A stretch of 5,387 bases of DNA from Planctomycetota bacterium (GTDB taxonomy: Bacteria; Planctomycetota; SZUA-567): the NCBI GenBank assembly GCA_020861125.1, contig JAJBSZ010000077.1:1-5387 (forward strand). Direction: 5' to 3'. Positions 1 to 5,387 of this stretch are shown here, one piece after another. A program made the position numbers and the translations under genes. Under the pieces are notes generated by a model that made no database searches, was not told where the DNA came from, and saw only the letters and a list, made by a program, of their open reading frames with translations. The number at the start of each line of letters is the position of its first letter. Within the stretch, counting starts at the first letter, position 1.

Positions 1-4
1 AAGG

Positions 5-24
5 AAAAACCGCACCGAGGGTGC
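5..24 (-). terminator. Probable intrinsic terminator of the minus-strand unit
   Basis: On the minus strand, GCACC-CTC-GGTGC (24 to 12) forms a 5-bp GC-rich stem with a 3-nt loop, followed by GG and five T (9 to 5). It lies 100 nt downstream of the last minus-strand gene. The stem is short and two G separate it from the T tract, so strength is uncertain. The overlapping palindrome GGGTGCACCC (19-28) could compete for folding. Confidence 0.5.
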
Positions 25-60
25 ACCCAACCCTCCGGGAGTACGGACGGGACGTGTCTC

Positions 61-109
61 GGGGACTACCATTTCTTCCACACGGGAGAGATGGCGGTCC
101 CCTTTTTTT
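61..109 (+). terminator. Intrinsic terminator facing right (plus-strand transcript)
   Basis: A lower stem GGGGAC (61-66) pairs with GTCCCC (97-102). A 2x2 internal loop (TA/CG) follows, then an 11-bp upper stem (69-79 with 84-94) closed by the tetraloop ACAC. Seven T at 103-109 come directly after. Two of the upper pairs are G-T, which pair as G-U only in plus-strand RNA and become A-C mismatches in minus-strand RNA, so the direction is clear. It would end a transcript entering from left of the window, 15 nt before the stop codon of the last minus-strand gene. Confidence 0.85.
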
Positions 110-124
110 GTTGGTGGCGGAGCG

Positions 125-415
125 TCAGTATAACGTATTTCTGTTCATGTAGTTACGAAGCAATCGGCGGTTGTGGGCCGTGGCCTGGAGGACGGCGATG
201 ACGATGCAGACGACGTGCCACGGCGGCAGCAGGAAGCCGCCGATTCCGAGGGTGACGAGCCAGATCACCACCAGGAACAATTCCACCGCCGCTCCCAGCA
301 AACCCAGCAGGAGGGAGTTGTAAAACAGGCCGAAGCCGCCCAGAAAAAAGGTGAGCACTGCGGCCACGAGCACGCTTTTGGACTGGAGCTGCACTTCTAT
401 GGGTTGTGATTCCAT
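125..415 (-). CDS. Small membrane protein, TM2-domain-like
   Basis: A 96-residue protein that is almost all membrane-spanning. Hydrophobic stretches fall at about 14-32, 35-60 and 63-79, and a basic C-terminus (HNRRLLRNYMNRN) probably faces the cytoplasm. The first segment, KSVLVAAVLTFFLGGFGLFY (13-32), resembles the start of TM2-domain proteins (Lys, then FLGGFG and an aromatic), but the rest is divergent and the family call is tentative. I prefer the ATG at 413-415, with GGAAAG 9 nt upstream. An in-frame TTG at 434-436 would add seven residues (MFGKKDR) but abuts its only purine-rich site (GGTGGGGG) with no spacer. The gene follows the permease by at most 31 nt and ends 100 nt before a left-facing terminator, so it looks like the last gene of the unit. 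Function unknown; a partner role with the permease is only suggested by position. Confidence 0.75.
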   Translation of the reverse strand: MESQPIEVQLQSKSVLVAAVLTFFLGGFGLFYNSLLLGLLGAAVELFLVVIWLVTLGIGGFLLPPWHVVCIVIAVLQATAHNRRLLRNYMNRNTLY

Positions 416-446
416 GCGGTCTTTCTTTCCAAACAACCCCCACCGG

Positions 447-1244
447 TTAGAGAAAAATCATGTACAGCGAGCCGGCGGCCGCCAGGACGCGGACGATGCC
501 GCCGAAATGCCGCTTGTCCAGCCGGCCGGACACCACGCCGCCGAACAACACCCCCGCCACCAGAAGGGGCGCCAGCAAAGCGTTGAGGCGCAGGGTGTCG
601 GCGGTGAGAAAGCCAAGGGAGGCGCTCAGGGGAATCTTCAGGGCCGACACCACCAGATAGCACCACACCACGGTGCCGATGATCTCCTTGACCTCGAGGT
701 TGAGGGAAGCGAGGTACACTCCCCAAATCGGGCCGCCGCTGTTGGTCAACATGCTGACCAGCCCGGCGAAGGTGCCGAGGCAGGCCGCGTACCAGGTCCG
801 GACCTTGCCCCGGCCGCCGGCCGGACCGAGGGCCAGAGCGGGGTGGCGGGCGACGTACCAACCGAGGGCCACCACCACCGCCATGAGGATGCCGATGAGA
901 CGGCGGAGCACGGGTTCGGCGCCGGTGCCGTAGGCGGCGGCGATGGCGGCGGCCAGCCGCCAGCCGGCGAGGGTGCCGAGGACGCCCCAGGGCAGCGCCT
1001 TGACGAGGGGCCCCATGGACACCTTTTGCCGGTAGCGGACGATGGCCACGATATCGCCCAACAGGGACAGCGGCACCACGAACCCGAGGGCAGGGCCGGC
1101 GCCGAAGCCGCTGGCCAGAAGCGGGGTGAGGACGATGCCGATACCGATGATGCCGGTTTTGGAGAAGCCGAGGATAAAGGCTCCGAGTCCGGCGGTGACG
1201 GCTTGCCAGAGGGTGAGTTCGAGCCCGAAGATGGTCATGGTCAT
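447..1244 (-). CDS. TauE/SafE-family (DUF81) membrane anion permease
   Basis: A 265-residue integral inner-membrane protein, the normal size for the TauE/SafE family, whose studied members move sulfite, sulfoacetate or other organic anions. Hydrophobic segments fall near residues 12-29, 31-46, 52-70, 82-104, 113-132, 151-170, 184-205, 219-240 and 247-264. The two family half-repeats are visible: GFSKTGIIGIGIVLTPLLA (26-44) and GTFAGLVSMLTNSGGPIWG (157-175). A short basic loop (RHP...GGRGKVR) links the halves. The ATG at 1242-1244 was chosen; a second ATG is two codons downstream (1236-1238). Neither has a good Shine-Dalgarno site (the nearest AAGG is about 14 nt upstream), so translation may be weak or depend on the upstream message. 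Its stop is 10-31 nt before the next gene, which suggests coupled expression. No sulfur-metabolism gene is in view to narrow the substrate. Confidence 0.9.
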   Translation of the reverse strand: MTMTIFGLELTLWQAVTAGLGAFILGFSKTGIIGIGIVLTPLLASGFGAGPALGFVVPLSLLGDIVAIVRYRQKVSMGPLVKALPWGVLGTLAGWRLAAAIAAAYGTGAEPVLRRLIGILMAVVVALGWYVARHPALALGPAGGRGKVRTWYAACLGTFAGLVSMLTNSGGPIWGVYLASLNLEVKEIIGTVVWCYLVVSALKIPLSASLGFLTADTLRLNALLAPLLVAGVLFGGVVSGRLDKRHFGGIVRVLAAAGSLYMIFL

Positions 1245-1271
1245 GCCGAAACCGGCCGCCTTATCATAACG

Positions 1272-1302
1272 CTTCCCGGCGCCGCTGCCGGCGGCCGGGA
1301 AG
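1272..1302 (-). promoter_or_regulatory. Strong GC hairpin in the ABM-permease gap
   Basis: In minus-strand RNA, CTTCCCGG (1302-1295) pairs perfectly with CCGGGAAG (1279-1272). After one bulged C, a further CGCC/GGCG stem closes a 6-nt loop, giving about 12 pairs. No T tract follows, so it is not a standard intrinsic terminator. It lies between the ABM stop (1335) and the permease start (1244), ending 27 nt before that start. It may stabilise the upstream message, pause RNA polymerase or lower expression of the permease. Confidence 0.55.
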
Positions 1303-1334
1303 GGGAAAACAGTGCCAGGGGAGGGCCGCTGGAA

Positions 1335-1628
1335 TTATTCGGCGACGTCGTACACCTCCACCACCGCCGGTCCGTCCTCGATGTCGCCGGCTTTTTTTGC
1401 CTCGGCAAAGGCGCGCATGTGGGCGGAGGCGCCGTGGGCCTTCAACGCCTCGCGGCTGGTCCAGCGCTCGAAATACAGCAGGTCGACGTCGTTCTCGGTG
1501 GAGGCGTACAGGGTATAGAACAAGCAGCCTTCCTCCTTTCTGGTCGCCTCGATGCACGGCTGGGCGGCCTGGATGAAGGCGTCGCGTTTGCCCGGTTTGG
1601 CCTTGCATTTGGCCGCTACGATGATCAT
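1335..1628 (-). CDS. ABM-domain protein, putative quinol monooxygenase family (YgiN-like)
   Basis: A 97-residue protein of the dimeric alpha/beta ABM fold, close to the family's usual 95-105 residues. It starts with the strand MIIVAAKCKAKPGKRDAF. It has the family's EGCLFYTL segment (33-40), in place of the common E-x-G-C-x-x-Y pattern, and then LYFERWTSREALKAH (51-65), with H65 and H70 near the usual pocket. The start was placed at the ATG at 1626-1628 because AAGGAG sits 6 nt upstream; an earlier in-frame start at 1703 would add 25 residues with no homology look and would contain this ribosome site. Family members act on quinols or aromatic polyketides, or on reactive carbonyls in some cases, and many have no known substrate; no cofactor motif is visible. 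It lies 81 nt after the ATP-grasp/HAD gene and 90 nt before the permease gene. Family assignment is firm, the reaction is not. Confidence 0.88.
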   Translation of the reverse strand: MIIVAAKCKAKPGKRDAFIQAAQPCIEATRKEEGCLFYTLYASTENDVDLLYFERWTSREALKAHGASAHMRAFAEAKKAGDIEDGPAVVEVYDVAE

Positions 1629-1634
1629 GGTTGT

Positions 1635-1640
1635 CTCCTT
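1635..1640 (-). promoter_or_regulatory. Ribosome-binding site that fixes the ABM start
   Basis: AAGGAG lies 6 nt upstream of the ATG at 1626-1628. It is the strongest Shine-Dalgarno match in the window and is the reason for rejecting the longer in-frame start at 1703. Confidence 0.85.
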
Positions 1641-1661
1641 TTCTATAGAACCCAGCCCGTG

Positions 1662-1688
1662 AAAAAACCCTGGCGGTCGCCCGTCGGG
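1662..1688 (-). terminator. Weak terminator-like element before the ABM gene
   Basis: In minus-strand RNA, CCC (1688-1686) pairs with GGG (1670-1668) around an inner GGC/GCC stem with loop GACC, and six T (1667-1662) follow. The two short stems are separated by an uneven internal loop, so termination would be partial at best. It sits in the 81-nt gap between the ATP-grasp/HAD stop and the ABM start and could reduce read-through into the three downstream genes. Confidence 0.3.
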
Positions 1689-1709
1689 ACTTCCCCCGGT
1701 CACCTTCCA

Positions 1710-2987
1710 TCAAAGCAACAGCGCTTCCACCCCCGACGGGTCGAACACCGGGATGCCGGCGGTCCGGTGCACCTCCTGCCGCTCGGCGAAGGAGTCGTCG
1801 ATAAACACCGCCCGCGGGCCGTGGATATAGGCCGATTTGGGCCGGTCGTCCGGCACCGCCACCACCGCGTCGAACAAGTGGCGCAGCCGCCGGTCGGTCA
1901 GGGCCGCCTCGAGGTCGCCGTCGTGGCGCGACAGCACCACCAGTCTAAGGTTCCGGTTCAGGCATTGGTAGAGAAATTTCACCAGCTCGGTGTTGATCTC
2001 GTTCCGGATCACCAGGGTGTCGTCGAAGTCGACGTAGACGGTATCGTACTCGTAGGCGGTGCGGTAGGCGCTTTGCAGTGCCCGGTCGTAGCGCAGCCCG
2101 GGCAGGGCGTTGGCCAGGATTTCCACCGGCTGATCCATACGGTCGTACAGGGCCAGCAGCGGCAGGTTGATTCCCTTGCCCCGCTGGAAGCCGGAGCTGC
2201 CGGCGATGCGGGCGCCGATCTCCAGGAGCACCGGCTCGCCGTCCCGGTTCTCCCGGGCCTGGAAGAACCAGGCGCCGCGCAGCGGCAGGTGGCGGTTGAT
2301 GACAGCGCCCATCGCCGCCAGGGCCGGGTTGTCCGCCTCCCGGCAGGCGACGCTGATCCCCCGCTGCACCCGCAGCCGCTCCCGGGCCGACAGGAATCGC
2401 AGCCGCCCGTCCCGATCGGTGAAGCAGTCGACGGTGAACTCACGGCCGGGCAGATACTCGAGGATCAGGTCGTCCGGCGCCCGGCGCAGCCGCTCCCGCG
2501 CCGCCGCCAGGTCGTCGACCCGCACCGCCCCCTGGCTGCCCTGGCCGGCATCCGGCTTGATGAACAGCGGGAAGTCCGCCTCCGTCAGATCCGCGGGACG
2601 GTAGCGGGCGGGAAGGGGCAGGAGGGTGGCGAAATGGCTGGCGGTGGCGGTTTTGGAACGGCAGATGCGGCAGGTGGCGAGGGGCGGAGCGACCACCCTG
2701 GCGGCCAGCCGCCCGTCTGCCTGCAGTGCCGCCAGCGCCACGACCGCGTCATCATGGGCGGGGAAAACGTATTGGATACGGTATGTTTCGACGGCCCGGA
2801 CCACGCGGTCGGCAAAGTCCCGGTCGCCGACGAACGGGATGGTCTCGAAGTAAATCCGGTAGACGTAGCGCCCGTGATCCGGCCGGGAGGAGGCGCCGTA
2901 GAGGGTGACCTGCCGGCTGTGGCAAAGGGCCCGGTGCAGCTCCAGGCCGATCTCGGTGCCGCAGGGGAAAACCAGCACATTGGGCAT
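1710..2987 (-). CDS. ATP-grasp ligase domain fused to capless HAD phosphatase domain
   Basis: A 425-residue soluble protein with two enzymatic domains. Residues 1-110 form the pre-ATP-grasp Rossmann-like part (NVLVFPCGTEIGLELHRAL). The ATP-grasp core at about 111-300 has K144 in FIKP, the glycine-rich loop DAGQGSQG (146-153), the hinge ILEYLPGREFTVD (175-187), Q243 and E256. It most resembles carbamoyl-phosphate-synthase-like ATP-grasp proteins, which activate a carboxylate as acyl phosphate and join it to a nucleophile. The usual E-x-N-x-R metal motif reads EIGAR (256-260), so the Asn is Gly. Residues about 316-425 are a HAD domain: motif I D320-F-D322-D-T, motif II S353, motif III K384, motif IV D397-D398. 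Spacers of about 30 residues leave no room for a cap. The ATG is preceded by AAAGGA with a 6-nt spacer. It starts 54 nt after the CheA stop and is probably co-transcribed. The substrate is unknown; similar fusions would be sought in surface-sugar or peptide-ligation loci (inference). Confidence 0.88.
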   Translation of the reverse strand: MPNVLVFPCGTEIGLELHRALCHSRQVTLYGASSRPDHGRYVYRIYFETIPFVGDRDFADRVVRAVETYRIQYVFPAHDDAVVALAALQADGRLAARVVAPPLATCRICRSKTATASHFATLLPLPARYRPADLTEADFPLFIKPDAGQGSQGAVRVDDLAAARERLRRAPDDLILEYLPGREFTVDCFTDRDGRLRFLSARERLRVQRGISVACREADNPALAAMGAVINRHLPLRGAWFFQARENRDGEPVLLEIGARIAGSSGFQRGKGINLPLLALYDRMDQPVEILANALPGLRYDRALQSAYRTAYEYDTVYVDFDDTLVIRNEINTELVKFLYQCLNRNLRLVVLSRHDGDLEAALTDRRLRHLFDAVVAVPDDRPKSAYIHGPRAVFIDDSFAERQEVHRTAGIPVFDPSGVEALLL

Positions 2988-3011
2988 CCGGTGTCCTTTA
3001 CCGCCACACTT

Positions 3012-3031
3012 CCGGCCGAGGGATCGACCGG
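3012..3031 (-). promoter_or_regulatory. Intergenic hairpin after cheA
   Basis: In minus-strand RNA an 8-bp stem (one G-U pair) closes the tetraloop UCCC; it starts 10 nt after the CheA stop codon. No T tract follows, and the AAAGGA ribosome site of the next gene lies 12 nt beyond it. This looks more like a 3'-end protecting or processing hairpin between two co-transcribed genes than a terminator. Confidence 0.45.
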
Positions 3032-3041
3032 CGGGGGCGGG

Positions 3042-5387
3042 TTAGAGATAGCGTTGCAGTTGTTCCGCCAGTTCCCGGGGGTCGCATTTGGGGATAAACC
3101 CGTCGGCTTCCACCTCCGAGGCGCGGTGGACCATGCTGTCGTTGGTGATGGAACTGTGCAGCAGCACCGGCAGGACCCGCAGGTCCGAGTCCTGCTTGAT
3201 ATGGCTGGCCAGGGTGTAGCCGTCCATCCGCGGCATCTCGATGTCGGACAGCACCAGGTCCAGCCGGGCGAAGATGCTTTCCCCCGCCCGCTCGGCCTCG
3301 TTCTTCAGGTTGGTGACGAGTTCCCAGGCCTCGAGCCCGTCCCCCGCCTCCAGGACGGTAATGCCGGCCGCGGACAGGGCCTTGCGGGTCCGCTTCCGGA
3401 TCAGGGGCGAATCCTCCACCAGGAGGATCCGGGCTTCCCGCCGCCGGTCGGGGCGCACCTGATCGAGGGTCACCTCCATGTCGGAGTAGAGATGCAGCAC
3501 CTTGCCGACGATCCGCTCGAAATCGAGGACAAAAGCCACCTGCGCTCCGCCCGATCCGTCCGCGGTGGCGGCGGCCGCGGCAGCGCCCAATCGGGCCGGG
3601 CGGGCGGCCAGATCCGTCAGCGTGCCCTGGAGCCGGGAAAGGAGAATGGTGCCCACCACATAGTCGAACTGCAGCCGGCCGCCGGTGGTGGGCGGGGGCA
3701 TGATGTCCGACCAGGAGATATAGGATACCCGCTCCACCGACGACACGAGGAATCCCACCGTCTTGCCGGAAAATTCGCTCACCAGGACGATCTGCTCCCA
3801 TTCCGGCCGGCGCTGTTCCTCGGTCATGAGGCCCAGCACCACCCCGAGATGCACCACCGGTACGGTGGTATCCCGCAGCAGCATCATGCCGGCGAAGCCG
3901 GGAGGCGAGCCGGGCACCGACCGGAGGGCCGGGAGGGGGACGAACTCGCGTGTCTTGAAGGCGTTGATGGCGAAGACATGGGACCGGATCCCGTCGCCGT
4001 CCGGCGCCATGACGGTAAAGTCGATCATGCCCACCTGGTTGGAGCCGATGGATACCACATCCACCTGACGGGAACTGTCCGCCTGGCGGGCGCCGGCGTC
4101 GCTGAAGGCTGGGGAGGCGGGGGTGGAGACCTTCTCCGTCAGACGCGATACCTCCAGCACCAGGCCGATGCCGCCGGCAGGCAGGATGGCGGCGCCGGCC
4201 ACCAGGTCGGTGCGGGCCAGCGGGCCGTCCAGTGCCCGGACCACCACGTTGGACGACCCGATGGTTTCGTCCACCAGCACCGCCGTCAACCGGTCGTCCA
4301 GCTCCACCACCACCAGCACGCCGTCCTCAGGCGCCTGAACGCCACCCTCGATACCGAACTCGCGCCCGATGAAGAGGACGGGCAGGATGACCCCACGGAT
4401 GGACACGATGGTGCCCCGGCCCTCGACCGTGCTGATGTCCGCCCGGCTCGGCCGGAAGCATTCGCGCACGTTCGACACCGGCAGGGCGAGGATGTTTTCC
4501 CCGACCCGAACCAGCATGGCGTCCACCGCCGCCACCTGCAGGGGGAAGCGCATCCGGACGGTGGTGCCCCGGCCCTTGGCGGTGTGGATCTCCACCTTGC
4601 CCCGGAGGCTGTCGATGGATTTCCGGACGATCTCCATGCCCACGCCGCGCCCGGACAAACCGGTGAGTTCCCGGGCGGTGGAGAGGCCGGGCAGGAACAC
4701 CAGTTCCGCCAGTTCCTCGTGGCTGAGACTGGCGTCGGGGGCGATTTTTCCCATCGCCGCCGCCTTGGCGCGGATCGCCTCGAGGTCGTAGCCCTGGCCG
4801 TCGTCCCCCAACTCGATGACGATGTCCGAGTTGGTGCGGCAGGCGGATACGGTGACGGTGCCGCGCTCCGGCTTGCCGGCCCGGCGGCGCACGTCGGCGG
4901 GCTCGATGCCGTGATCCACCGCGTTGCGGATGATATGGATGAGGGCGGCGGACAGGCTTTCGACGATGGAGCGGTCCACCATGGTGTCGATGCCGGTGAG
5001 GTCGAGATCCACCATCTTCCGGCTGGCGCGGGCGGCTTCGGCGGCGGCCCGGCGCACGGCCATGAACAGCGGCCGGATCGAAGTCATGCGCAGGGAATTC
5101 GCCAGTTCCTGCAGGCGGCCGCAGGCCCGGCTCAGGTTCACGGCATGGAGAGGCAGGCCCTCCGGACCGCCGGCGCCGGCGGTAATGTACGACCCGATGA
5201 GAGATACCTCGCCCACCAGTTCCAGCAGCTCGTCCAACCGGGCGACATCCACCGGAACCGATTTAACCTTGGTGTCCTCGACCGGTTTTTCCACCACATC
5301 GGGCGGACCCGCGACCCCGGCCGTTCCGGCCCCGGCCTCCCAGATACCGGTTCCCTTTCCGTCGGTCGCGGCGGCGGTCGTCAGCGG
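3042..5387 (-). CDS. cheA: Hybrid chemotaxis histidine kinase CheA with CheV-like tail (CheW-like + receiver), 5'-partial
   Basis: Cytoplasmic kinase that would bind chemoreceptor arrays and pass phosphate from ATP to a His and then to receiver domains. The frame is open to the right edge, so the true start and the Hpt (P1) domain lie outside; an in-frame GTG at 5295-5297 is not convincing. The visible fragment is 781 residues. Residues 1-35 are an Ala/Gly/Thr/Pro-rich linker. P3 dimerisation lies at about 44-107, ending in the LRMTSIRPLF stretch. P4 ATPase follows with N-box HIIRNAVDHG (151-160), G1 DDGQG (195-199), F-box FLPGLST (231-237) and G2 GRGVGM (246-251), all intact, so it should be active. 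The P5 CheW-like domain is at about 286-415 and a second CheW-like domain at about 442-590. The receiver at about 652-780 has acidic pair E658/D659, phospho-acceptor D715, Ser745 at the usual Thr/Ser switch and K767 followed by Cys, not Pro. The CheW-receiver pair resembles CheV. Stop is TAA. The function as a CheA-family kinase is clear; the behaviour it controls (flagella, pili or other) is not. Confidence 0.93.
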   Translation of the reverse strand, partial: PLTTAAATDGKGTGIWEAGAGTAGVAGPPDVVEKPVEDTKVKSVPVDVARLDELLELVGEVSLIGSYITAGAGGPEGLPLHAVNLSRACGRLQELANSLRMTSIRPLFMAVRRAAAEAARASRKMVDLDLTGIDTMVDRSIVESLSAALIHIIRNAVDHGIEPADVRRRAGKPERGTVTVSACRTNSDIVIELGDDGQGYDLEAIRAKAAAMGKIAPDASLSHEELAELVFLPGLSTARELTGLSGRGVGMEIVRKSIDSLRGKVEIHTAKGRGTTVRMRFPLQVAAVDAMLVRVGENILALPVSNVRECFRPSRADISTVEGRGTIVSIRGVILPVLFIGREFGIEGGVQAPEDGVLVVVELDDRLTAVLVDETIGSSNVVVRALDGPLARTDLVAGAAILPAGGIGLVLEVSRLTEKVSTPASPAFSDAGARQADSSRQVDVVSIGSNQVGMIDFTVMAPDGDGIRSHVFAINAFKTREFVPLPALRSVPGSPPGFAGMMLLRDTTVPVVHLGVVLGLMTEEQRRPEWEQIVLVSEFSGKTVGFLVSSVERVSYISWSDIMPPPTTGGRLQFDYVVGTILLSRLQGTLTDLAARPARLGAAAAAATADGSGGAQVAFVLDFERIVGKVLHLYSDMEVTLDQVRPDRRREARILLVEDSPLIRKRTRKALSAAGITVLEAGDGLEAWELVTNLKNEAERAGESIFARLDLVLSDIEMPRMDGYTLASHIKQDSDLRVLPVLLHSSITNDSMVHRASEVEADGFIPKCDPRELAEQLQRYL

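Noticed and set aside
19..28. Perfect palindrome GGGTGCACCC as an operator
   Set aside because: Ten bases in a GC-rich terminator region between converging transcripts; it overlaps the small terminator stem and no promoter is nearby.
1..109. Known structured RNA (6S, SRP RNA, tmRNA, or c-di-GMP riboswitch) ending at the right-facing terminator
   Set aside because: I looked for the GGAAGGAAGCAGCC-type SRP loop, a tRNA-like T-loop with CCA end, and GEMM riboswitch motifs and saw none; an unknown small RNA remains possible.
416..436. TTG start adding seven residues to the small membrane protein
   Set aside because: TTG directly touches its purine-rich upstream stretch with no spacer; the ATG at 413-415 is the better start, though the TTG cannot be fully excluded.
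1641..1667. TATAGA as a promoter -10 box before the ABM gene
   Set aside because: No -35 box at proper spacing, and a start site placed downstream of it would remove or clip the ribosome-binding site.
1335..1703. Longer version of the ABM gene starting at 1703 (122 residues)
   Set aside because: The extra 25 residues are Gly/Pro-rich with no family likeness and run through the strong AAGGAG site that serves the ATG at 1626-1628.
2167..2604. Plus-strand open frame opposite the ATP-grasp/HAD gene
   Set aside because: Arg/Ser-rich translation with no motif, antisense to a well-supported enzyme; other plus-strand frames at 460-1269, 3763-4068 and 4369-4791 are rejected for the same reason.
2998..3801. 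Long minus-strand open frame of 267 codons inside the CheA gene
   Set aside because: It lies in another frame of the receiver/CheW coding region and reads as Arg/Gly/Pro-rich sequence with no recognisable domain; a GC-rich shadow.
3042..5297. Treating the GTG at 5295-5297 as the true start of the CheA gene
   Set aside because: The frame stays open through to 5387 and encodes a typical Ala/Gly/Pro linker, and a CheA needs an Hpt domain upstream; the gene is cut by the window edge.

Overview
The window is GC-rich (roughly two thirds G+C by eye), and every convincing gene lies on the minus strand. Read in the direction of transcription, from right to left, the order is: a CheA-type chemotaxis kinase (5' end cut off by the window edge), a two-domain ATP-grasp/HAD protein, a small antibiotic-biosynthesis-monooxygenase (ABM) fold protein, a TauE/SafE-family membrane permease, and a small three-helix membrane protein. 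Gaps between genes are short (about 54, 81, 90 and 10-31 nt). The five genes could therefore form one transcription unit, although three of the gaps hold hairpins that could cut or tune read-through. The codon use, the Shine-Dalgarno sites (AAGGAG and AAAGGA types) and a large hybrid CheA fit a free-living Gram-negative bacterium. A Desulfobacterota/deltaproteobacterial or other proteobacterial source is a guess from the gene types, not something the sequence proves.

Right part (3042-5387): the CheA fragment carries the P3 dimerisation, P4 kinase and P5 CheW-like domains. It continues into a second CheW-like domain and a C-terminal receiver. The tail from the second CheW-like domain onward looks like a CheV protein fused to the kinase. 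The phosphorylated Hpt (P1) domain must lie beyond the right edge. No cheY, cheB, cheR or methyl-accepting protein gene follows it here.

Middle (1710-2987): a carbamoyl-phosphate-synthase-like ATP-grasp ligase domain is joined to a capless HAD phosphatase domain. Its substrate cannot be read from the sequence. Next comes a 97-residue ABM-domain protein (1335-1628), whose start is fixed by a strong ribosome-binding site.

Left part (125-1244): a TauE/SafE anion permease (sulfite, sulfonate or other organic anion exporter family) is followed closely by a small TM2-like membrane protein. The last 124 bases hold no gene but carry two terminator-like structures facing opposite ways. A small one faces left and would end the minus-strand unit. 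A large, well-formed one faces right and ends in seven T. The second implies a plus-strand transcript, from a gene or small RNA left of the window, that ends just short of the last minus-strand gene.

I see no mobile element, CRISPR array, tRNA or rRNA. No wholly new system is demonstrable. The most notable items are the CheA-CheV hybrid, the ATP-grasp/HAD fusion with a changed metal-site residue, and the right-facing terminator.
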